Origin: Acidobacteriota bacterium
Lineage (GTDB): Bacteria > Acidobacteriota > Terriglobia > UBA7540
DNA length: 9,389 nt
Direction of reading: 5' to 3'
NCBI GenBank assembly: GCA_003224635.1
Contig: QHZK01000101.1
Span: forward strand, 1-9,389
Below the pieces are notes generated by a model, which saw nothing but the letters and a program-made list of their open reading frames with translations, did no database searches and was not told the DNA's origin. The position numbers and the translations under genes were made by a program. Shown here piece after piece: positions 4,463 to 9,389 of this stretch (position 1 is its first letter; every line of letters starts with the position of its first letter).

Positions 4463-6889
4463 GTGCGTAGGGCGCATCCAGTGAAGCACGAAAAAGGCAC
4501 CCATGACGTGGGCAAGAAAGCCGCACAAGGCGCCGGAGACCGCACCGCAAAGGACCCTGTTTGCGGTATGGAGATCAATCCTGAAGCGGCTGCTGCCAGC
4601 CTCGACCATGACGGGCAGAGATATTACTTCTGCCATCTCGGTTGTCTGGAAAAATTCCGCGCCAACCCCACCGTTTACCTAGCGCGCCCCTCAAGCCCTT
4701 CCCCGCCTCTGGTCGGCCTGAAAGCCCCCGATCCTGTAGCGGCGGTCTATGACCGCCGCGACGTGCCGGCGCTCGCAGAGCGCCGCTACACCTGTCCGAT
4801 GCATCCCGAGATTGTGCGCGAGCAGCCGGGCTCGTGCCCGATTTGCGGCATGGCGCTCGAGCCGCAAACCGTCACCGCCGAAGACGAGGCGAACCCGGAG
4901 CTCCTGGCCATGAGCCGCCGGTTCTGGACCAGCCTGACTCTGACTGCGCCTGTTCTTCTCCTCGGCATGTCCGGCATGGTCCCGACGCTCGCGCCTCTGC
5001 TTTCGAGGCGCGCTGCGACCTGGATTGAGCTGGTCTTGTCCACGCCGGTGGTCGTTTGGGGAGGCTGGCCTTTCTTCGAGCGCGGGTGGGCATCGATAGT
5101 CAACCGCAGCCCGAACATGTTCACCCTGATCTCCATCGGCACGGGCACGGCGTATTTTTACAGCCTTGTCGCCGCGCTCCTTCCAGGGATTTTCCCGCCG
5201 ACGTTCCGCGGCCCCGACGGCGAGGTCGCGGTCTACTTCGAAGCCGCCGCGGCCATTACCACGCTGGTCCTGCTCGGGCAGGTGCTCGAGCTCAAGGCGC
5301 GCAGCCGGACCTCGAGCGCCATCAGGGCCCTGCTGAGCCTCGCGCCCAAAACGGCGCGCGTAATTCTTGACGATGGAAGCGAACGCGACATCCCTCTTGA
5401 CCGCGTTACTCCGGGCGACCGCTTGAGGGTGCGCCCCGGCGAGAAGGTCCCCGTGGACGGCGTCGTGCTTGAAGGATCGAGCCCCGTGGACGAATCCATG
5501 GTGACGGGCGAACCCATTCCAGTCGAAAAGAGCGCGGGCGCCCGGCTCACCGGAGGGACGATCAACGGTGCCGGAGCCTTGGTGATGCGGGCCGAACGAG
5601 TCGGCTCGGACACCTTGCTCGCGCGGATCGTGCGCATGGTGAGCGAGGCCCAGCGCAGCCGCGCGCCCATTCAGCGGCTGGCGGACGTGGTGGCTTCTTA
5701 CTTTGTGCCCGCGGTCGTCCTAGTCGCCATCGTCACCTTCACGGTCTGGGCGCTCTTCGGCCCCGAGCCACGCCTGGCCCACGCGCTGGTGAACGCCGTG
5801 GCCGTATTGATTATCGCCTGTCCCTGCGCACTCGGGCTGGCGACGCCGATGTCCATCATGGTCGGGACCGGGCGGGGCGCCACCGCCGGCGTGCTCATCA
5901 AGAATGCCGAGGCGCTCGAAGTGATGGAGAAAGTGGACACCCTCGTGGTAGACAAGACCGGCACACTCACCGAAGGGAAGCCGCGCCTGACCTCGGTCGT
6001 GCCGACCCGAGGCTGGAGCGAGTCAGACGTGCTGTGTTTCGCCGCGAGCCTGGAGCGCGGCAGCGAACATCCCCTGGCTGCGGCCATCGTAAACGGCGCC
6101 AGGGAGAAGAACTTTGAACTGTCCGGAGCCGCCGACTTCCGGTCGCTCACAGGCAAAGGCATCGCCGGCAAGATTAACAGTCACGCGGTGGCGCTCGGCA
6201 GCCGGAAGCTCCTCGAAGAGCTTGGCGTGGAACCCGGCGATCTGACGGCGCGCGCGGAAGCCCTGCGGAAAGATGGCCAGACTGTCGTCTTCGTTTCGGT
6301 CGACGGACAACCGGCCGGGCTCGTCAGCGTGTCCGACCCCATCAAAGAGTCAACGCGCGAGGCCATCCGCATGCTGCACGAAGACGGCGTGCGCATCGTG
6401 ATGCTCACCGGAGACAACCGCACCACTGCCGAAGCCGTGGCTCGCAAGCTGGGAATCGATGAGGTCGTGGCCGAGGTGTTGCCCGAGCAGAAGGGCGAGA
6501 TTGTGAAGCGTCTTCAGGCCGAAGGTCGCGTGGTCGCTATGGCCGGAGACGGCATCAACGACGCGCTGGCGCTGGCCCAGGCGCACGTCGGCATCGCCAT
6601 GGGGACGGGCGCCGACGTGGCCATCGAGAGCGCGGCGGTCACGCTGGTCAAGGGGGACTTGCGCGGAATCGCGCGCGCCCGCCGCCTCAGCCGGGCCACC
6701 ATGCGCAACATCCGTCAAAACCTCTTCTTCGCTTTCGTCTACAACTCCCTGGGGATTCCCCTCGCCGCCGGCGTGCTTTATCCTGTCTTTGGATTGCTGC
6801 TCAGTCCGATCATTGCCAGCGTCGCCATGACTTTCAGCTCGGTGTCAGTGATTTCGAACGCACTGCGACTGCGGAGAGTTCCGCTATGA
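4463..6889 (+). CDS. copA: Cu+-exporting P1B-type ATPase with YHS and HMBD domains
   Basis: This 808-residue inner-membrane pump couples ATP hydrolysis to export of Cu+ (or Ag+). The N-terminus carries a YHS domain (about 30-73; DPVCGM at 31-36, C57 and C61) and a heavy-metal-binding domain (about 109-135; CPMHPE, CPICGM) instead of the usual CxxC HMA domains. The ATPase core is complete: TGE at 348-350, CPC metal site at 453-455, phosphorylated D497 in DKTGT, the HP dipeptide at 536-537, TGDN at 649-652, and GDGIND at 695-700. Y760-N761 and M789-xx-S792-S793 fit the Cu+ signature of the last two membrane helices. Residues 92-109 are encoded by a REP-like palindrome pair. The start is uncertain: GTG at 4463 (GAG 6 nt upstream) or GTG at 4481 (AGGG 8 nt upstream). 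The stop is TGA at 6887-6889. Confidence 0.96.
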   Translation: MRRAHPVKHEKGTHDVGKKAAQGAGDRTAKDPVCGMEINPEAAAASLDHDGQRYYFCHLGCLEKFRANPTVYLARPSSPSPPLVGLKAPDPVAAVYDRRDVPALAERRYTCPMHPEIVREQPGSCPICGMALEPQTVTAEDEANPELLAMSRRFWTSLTLTAPVLLLGMSGMVPTLAPLLSRRAATWIELVLSTPVVVWGGWPFFERGWASIVNRSPNMFTLISIGTGTAYFYSLVAALLPGIFPPTFRGPDGEVAVYFEAAAAITTLVLLGQVLELKARSRTSSAIRALLSLAPKTARVILDDGSERDIPLDRVTPGDRLRVRPGEKVPVDGVVLEGSSPVDESMVTGEPIPVEKSAGARLTGGTINGAGALVMRAERVGSDTLLARIVRMVSEAQRSRAPIQRLADVVASYFVPAVVLVAIVTFTVWALFGPEPRLAHALVNAVAVLIIACPCALGLATPMSIMVGTGRGATAGVLIKNAEALEVMEKVDTLVVDKTGTLTEGKPRLTSVVPTRGWSESDVLCFAASLERGSEHPLAAAIVNGAREKNFELSGAADFRSLTGKGIAGKINSHAVALGSRKLLEELGVEPGDLTARAEALRKDGQTVVFVSVDGQPAGLVSVSDPIKESTREAIRMLHEDGVRIVMLTGDNRTTAEAVARKLGIDEVVAEVLPEQKGEIVKRLQAEGRVVAMAGDGINDALALAQAHVGIAMGTGADVAIESAAVTLVKGDLRGIARARRLSRATMRNIRQNLFFAFVYNSLGIPLAAGVLYPVFGLLLSPIIASVAMTFSSVSVISNALRLRRVPL
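4735..4790. repeat. REP-like doublet inside the copA reading frame
   Basis: An outer 10-bp inverted repeat, TGTAGCGGCG (4735-4744) and CGCCGCTACA (4781-4790), encloses two perfect hairpins. The first is GCGGCGGTC/GACCGCCGC (4739-4747 and 4751-4759, loop TAT). The second is CGGCGCTC/GAGCGCCG (4767-4774 and 4778-4785, loop GCA). GTAG (4736-4739) and CTAC (4786-4789) sit at the feet, exactly as in the intergenic pair at 1585-1672. The element is read in frame as the linker between the YHS and HMBD domains, ending in the tyrosine before CPMHPE. The second stem is identical to that at 209-227. Confidence 0.8.
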
Positions 6890-7021
6890 AAGGCTGTCCG
6901 CCATTTTCAACCGACAGCTTCTCAGCCGACACGGAACGCTTCAGTGCGCTCTGACGCGCTTTGCTGATAAAAAGTTGGTCACTGCGCCAATCCCGGACAC
7001 CCAATCCAGAGCCCCGTTACA

Positions 7022-7030
7022 TGCTATCAT
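7022..7030 (+). promoter_or_regulatory. Candidate extended -10 promoter for the HMA-like gene
   Basis: TGC followed by TATCAT (7025-7030) forms an extended -10 of the same style as the one proposed for rpsO. No -35 is visible at the expected distance. The start point would be near 7037 and the leader about 18 nt, just including the GGGGGA ribosome binding site at 7041-7046. The call rests on one box only. The rest of the copA–HMA gap (6890-7021) shows no clear hairpin or terminator. Confidence 0.3.
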
Positions 7031-7054
7031 TCCGAGTTCTGGGGGACTCCTGGC

Positions 7055-7360
7055 ATGACGTTTCTAAACACGCGCTATCGGCTGGTGAGGCCGCTGACTC
7101 CAAAAGATTACGAGAGGCTGTCCCCGCTTTCCACCGTGTACGGCATCCGCGGGCTGGACGTCCAGGGCGAGGACCTGCTTGTCGAATACGACGCCTCAAG
7201 AATCCACGAGGCGGAGGTATTGGCTGAAATTCGCAAGGCCGGGATCGCTGTCGCGCCCGAGAAGCCCATCCCCCTCGGCGGCTTCGACCATACCGGAGAG
7301 TTCAAGGATTTTGCGTGGCCTACCACAGGACTCAGTCCCGCAAACCAGAAGCAAAAATAA
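7055..7360 (+). CDS. Small HMA-like protein lacking the CxxC metal site
   Basis: This 101-residue protein has no signal peptide or membrane segment. Its predicted element order follows the ferredoxin-like fold of heavy-metal-associated domains: strand at 8-13, helix at 15-25, strand at 29-35 (YGIRGLDV), strand at 40-46 (DLLVEYDASRI), and helix at 51-63 (HEAEVLAEIRKAGI). The VEYD and AEIRKAGI stretches are typical of CopZ-type domains. Where CopZ has GMTCxxC this protein has PLTPKDYE, and there is no cysteine anywhere, so it cannot bind Cu+ in the usual way. It follows copA on the same strand by 165 nt and could be a regulatory or scaffolding partner; this is inference from fold and position only. 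ATG at 7055 has GGGGGA 8 nt upstream. Confidence 0.7.
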   Translation: MTFLNTRYRLVRPLTPKDYERLSPLSTVYGIRGLDVQGEDLLVEYDASRIHEAEVLAEIRKAGIAVAPEKPIPLGGFDHTGEFKDFAWPTTGLSPANQKQK

Positions 7361-7361
7361 C

Positions 7362-7387
7362 AGTGGCGAGTGGCGAGTGGCGAGTGG
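7362..7387. repeat. AGTGGCG heptad tandem repeat
   Basis: Three exact head-to-tail copies of AGTGGCG plus a partial AGTGG begin 2 nt after the stop codon of the HMA-like gene. This is a short tandem repeat of the same unit length as the tracts beside folE. It lies in the 202-nt gap before the DCC–LMF gene. The rest of the gap (7388-7501) shows no gene, hairpin or convincing promoter. Confidence 0.75.
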
Positions 7388-7501
7388 AAGAAACCTATCT
7401 GGCAGTTCGTGCTGCCCTCTCTAAACATCCTAAATTGTTCGCGCCGGTGTAGCTGACCCTCGTCGGGAGCTGTTGGGCGGAGACGTTTGAATGATCTGAC
7501 G

Positions 7502-7573
7502 GGTCAACGACTCGATGACTGAATGGCTCAATGACCCGATGGCTCGATGACTCAATCACGCAATGCTCAATGA
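7502..7573. repeat. Degenerate octamer tandem repeat spanning a start codon
   Basis: Eight consecutive 8-nt units (7502-7565) follow the pattern (A/G)CTC(A/G)ATG with one to three changes each: for example ACTCGATG, GCTCAATG, ACCCGATG, GCTCGATG. A further CTCAATGA follows. The last three bases of unit eight are the ATG start of the DCC–LMF gene (7563-7565). Because most units contain ATG, the tract also makes a short in-frame open reading frame, ATG at 7515 to TGA at 7548-7550, just before the true start. Confidence 0.8.
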
Positions 7574-9389
7574 TTCAACCGACCGGCCTCTACTCGTCTT
7601 CGACGGCGACTGCAGCTTCTGCCGGTTCTGGGTCGACGCTTGGAAGAGCTTGACGGAGGACCGCGTCGCCTACGCGCCCTTCCAGGAGGTCGCCGATCAG
7701 TTTCCGGAAATCCCCCTCGAAAATTTTCGTAGCTCCGTGCAGCTCGTCATGCCCGGTGGCGAGGTCTTTGCGGGGGCCGAAGCTGTCTTTCGGACCCTGG
7801 CGTACGCTCCAGGCAAGAAATGGATGCTATGGCTCTACGAGCGCGCTCCGAACGTCGCGCCAATCTCTGAAGCGTGTTACCGGATCGTGGCCGCGCATCG
7901 CAGCTTCTTTTGGAAGCCGACGCGCTTGCTCTGGGGCAGCCGTTTCGTGCCACCGTCGTATTCGCTCACGCGCTGGCTGTTTCTGCGCTGGCTGGGCCTG
8001 ATTTACCTGATCGCTTTTCTGTCGTTGTGGCCGCAATTGCTCGGACTCGTGGGTCACCAGGGAATCCTGCCCGCGGCGGGATTTCTCGACGGCGTACGGC
8101 AGGTTTTTGGCGCCGAGAGCTATTCGCTCTTTCCGACCCTCGCTTGGTTTGACGCGAGTGACAGCTTTCTGCGGTTTCTAGCGGCCGTCGGGGCTGTCGC
8201 CTCGTTGTTTGTAACGCTGGGGATCGCCACCGCGCCGGGACTGATCATCGCCTGGCTGTTCTATCTGTCGCTGGTCACGGTGGGCGGCGATTTTTTGTCG
8301 TTCCAGTGGGACGTTTTGCTGCTTGAGGCAGGATTCTTAGCCATCTTCTTTGCCCCGTGGGAACTCTTCCAACCGCACTGGGGCGGGGGAAGTCGAAGGT
8401 TGAGGGTCGAAGCCGGGGACACAGGTCAAAAGTCGAGAGTCGAAAGCCGGGAAGCAAGTCAAAAGTCGATAGTCGAAGGTCGAAAGCAAGAACAAGCGCC
8501 GGAGTTCGCGACGCGGGCCGTCGCGGAGCAGGCGCGAGCGGGTCAGGGAGACTTGGCAGTCGGATCAGCGCCGTCGTCCACCGTGTTGTGGCTGCTGCGC
8601 TGGCTCCTGTTCCGGCTGGTGTTCTTGTCCGGCGCGGTCAAGCTTTTGAGCCGGGACCCGGCGTGGCGCAACTTGACCGCGCTCAAGTACCACTATTACA
8701 CCCAGCCGCTGCCGACCCCTCCTGCCTGGTACATGGACCAGTTGCCGGACTGGTTTGAGAAGCTCTCGGCCGTCTTCATGTTCGCGGTCGAGTTGGTTGT
8801 GCCGTTTCTGATCTTTGCGCCGCGACGCCTGCGGGTTGGCGCTGCTGCTCTGATCGCTTTGCTGCAGGTCCTGATCGGCGTAACGGGAAACTACACTTTC
8901 TTCAACCTGCTGACTCTCGGGCTGTGCCTTCTGCTGCTCGACGACTCGCTCCTCAGGCGGCTTGTCCCGCACAAGCTCGCGGCCAGCATCGCCGGGTCGA
9001 GGAGCGCGGGCCGGTCATCGCGCATCCGCCGCTATGTAACGGCAGCTCTCGCGGCGGTTATTGTCCTGGCCAGCGGCGCGGAGATGGCGCGGAGGTTGTT
9101 TGGAGGCGCGGCACTACCCGCGCCCCTGAGAGCGGCGATCGATCGACTTGAGCCGTTCCACGTCGCAAGCAGCTACGGCCTGTTTGCCATCATGACCACG
9201 TCGCGGCCCGAGGTTATCGTCCAAGGCAGCAATGACGGGACCACCTGGCTCGATTATGAATTCAAGTACAAGCCGGGGGATCTGAAGCGGCCGCCGCCTT
9301 GGGTCGAGCCGCACCAGCCGCGCCTGGACTGGCAAATGTGGTTTGCGGCGCTGGGCAGCTACGAGGAGAACCGGTGGTTTGTGAACTTC
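7563..9389 (+). CDS. DCC thiol-oxidoreductase–lipase maturation factor fusion, 3' truncated by window
   Basis: The frame is open for 609 codons and runs off the right edge. Residues 10-120 form a DCC (DUF393) domain with LLVFDGDCSFC and the C17/C20 pair. From about 140 on the protein is a multi-spanning lipase maturation factor (LMF) with hydrophobic segments near 145-165, 204-242, 251-268, 341-360 and 400-460, the conserved WRNLTALKYHYYTQPLPTP and GNYTFFNLLT blocks, and the C-terminal WLDYEFKYKPGD, HQPRLDWQMWFAALGSYEEN region. Eukaryotic LMF1 matures dimeric lipases in the ER and affects its redox state; bacterial function is unknown. Residues about 277-330 are a charged linker encoded by tandem repeats. 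ATG at 7563 is the only start downstream of an in-frame stop (7548-7550), lies in an octamer repeat and has no ribosome binding site. Confidence 0.9.
   Translation, partial: MLNDSTDRPLLVFDGDCSFCRFWVDAWKSLTEDRVAYAPFQEVADQFPEIPLENFRSSVQLVMPGGEVFAGAEAVFRTLAYAPGKKWMLWLYERAPNVAPISEACYRIVAAHRSFFWKPTRLLWGSRFVPPSYSLTRWLFLRWLGLIYLIAFLSLWPQLLGLVGHQGILPAAGFLDGVRQVFGAESYSLFPTLAWFDASDSFLRFLAAVGAVASLFVTLGIATAPGLIIAWLFYLSLVTVGGDFLSFQWDVLLLEAGFLAIFFAPWELFQPHWGGGSRRLRVEAGDTGQKSRVESREASQKSIVEGRKQEQAPEFATRAVAEQARAGQGDLAVGSAPSSTVLWLLRWLLFRLVFLSGAVKLLSRDPAWRNLTALKYHYYTQPLPTPPAWYMDQLPDWFEKLSAVFMFAVELVVPFLIFAPRRLRVGAAALIALLQVLIGVTGNYTFFNLLTLGLCLLLLDDSLLRRLVPHKLAASIAGSRSAGRSSRIRRYVTAALAAVIVLASGAEMARRLFGGAALPAPLRAAIDRLEPFHVASSYGLFAIMTTSRPEVIVQGSNDGTTWLDYEFKYKPGDLKRPPPWVEPHQPRLDWQMWFAALGSYEENRWFVNF
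8391..8487. repeat. GTCGAA-type tandem repeats inside the DCC–LMF gene
   Basis: This stretch is built of AGTCGAA/GGTCGAA-like 7-nt units. A longer direct repeat is superimposed: 8425-8444 and 8458-8477 match at 19 of 20 bases with an offset of 33 nt (11 codons), giving the related peptides QKSRVESRE and QKSIVEGRK. It is read in frame and lengthens the loop between FFAPWELFQP and the LLRWLLFRL membrane segment. The encoded residues are charged and low in complexity, unlike the flanking membrane protein. Confidence 0.75.

Noticed and set aside
3845..4636. A 263-codon open frame on the minus strand
   Set aside because: It is antisense to the thioredoxin-like gene and the start of copA, both of which have clear motifs; its peptide is rich in Arg, Ala and Pro as expected for a shadow frame in GC-rich DNA.
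878..7436. The same 9-mer TCCTAAATT at 878-886 and 7428-7436, both near heptad repeats and followed by GTT and a GCG
   Set aside because: The match is short and the following bases need a gap to align; chance cannot be excluded from one window.
7502..7573. CRISPR array
   Set aside because: The units are 8 nt, contiguous and degenerate, with no spacers and no cas genes.

Overview
The window is a GC-rich bacterial chromosome segment. The lineage is probably Acidobacteriota or a similar soil group. I infer this from the gene content (a DCC–lipase-maturation-factor fusion, a YHS/heavy-metal-binding CopA) and from the many small palindromes and 7–8 nt tandem repeats; no marker here proves the phylum. 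Recognisable coding fills most of the window, and several linkers and spacers are occupied by repeated palindromes.

Left part, all on the minus strand (transcribed right to left): a family-2 glycosyltransferase (3700-2621); a 6-pyruvoyl-tetrahydropterin synthase (PTPS) whose ATG overlaps the glycosyltransferase stop codon as ATGA (2624-2217); a second PTPS paralogue (2114-1692); GTP cyclohydrolase I folE (1565-960); then rpsO (696-427) and the first 71 nt of pnp (71-1). FolE and PTPS carry out the first two steps from GTP to tetrahydrobiopterin. Both PTPS copies have the C-x5-HGH spacing of the animal enzyme rather than the shorter QueD spacing, so a biopterin-like (possibly glycosylated) pterin is more likely than queuosine, although queuosine cannot be excluded. 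rpsO-pnp is the classical ribosomal protein S15 / polynucleotide phosphorylase order.

Right part, plus strand: a membrane-anchored TlpA/ResA-like thioredoxin with WCPPC (3803-4345); a CopA-type Cu+ P-type ATPase with YHS and heavy-metal-binding N-terminal domains (4463-6889); a small protein predicted to have an HMA-like fold but without metal-binding cysteines (7055-7360); and the N-terminal 609 codons of a DCC thiol-oxidoreductase–lipase maturation factor fusion that runs off the right edge (7563-9389). Copper export and thiol-disulfide chemistry are the common theme. The two halves diverge from 3701-3802, where an ATTATAAT palindrome could give a -10 box in both directions.

The most unusual feature is the mobile or repetitive DNA. 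Five REP-like palindrome loci occur in the first 4.8 kb. Several have a GTAG or GGAG tetranucleotide at the foot of the hairpin, as in REP elements mobilised by RAYT transposases, although no RAYT is present here. One complete inverted pair lies in frame inside copA and encodes an interdomain linker. A second kind of repeat (7–8 nt tandem units) lies beside folE, after the HMA-like gene, across the start codon of the DCC–LMF gene, and in frame inside that gene as a long charged linker between membrane segments.
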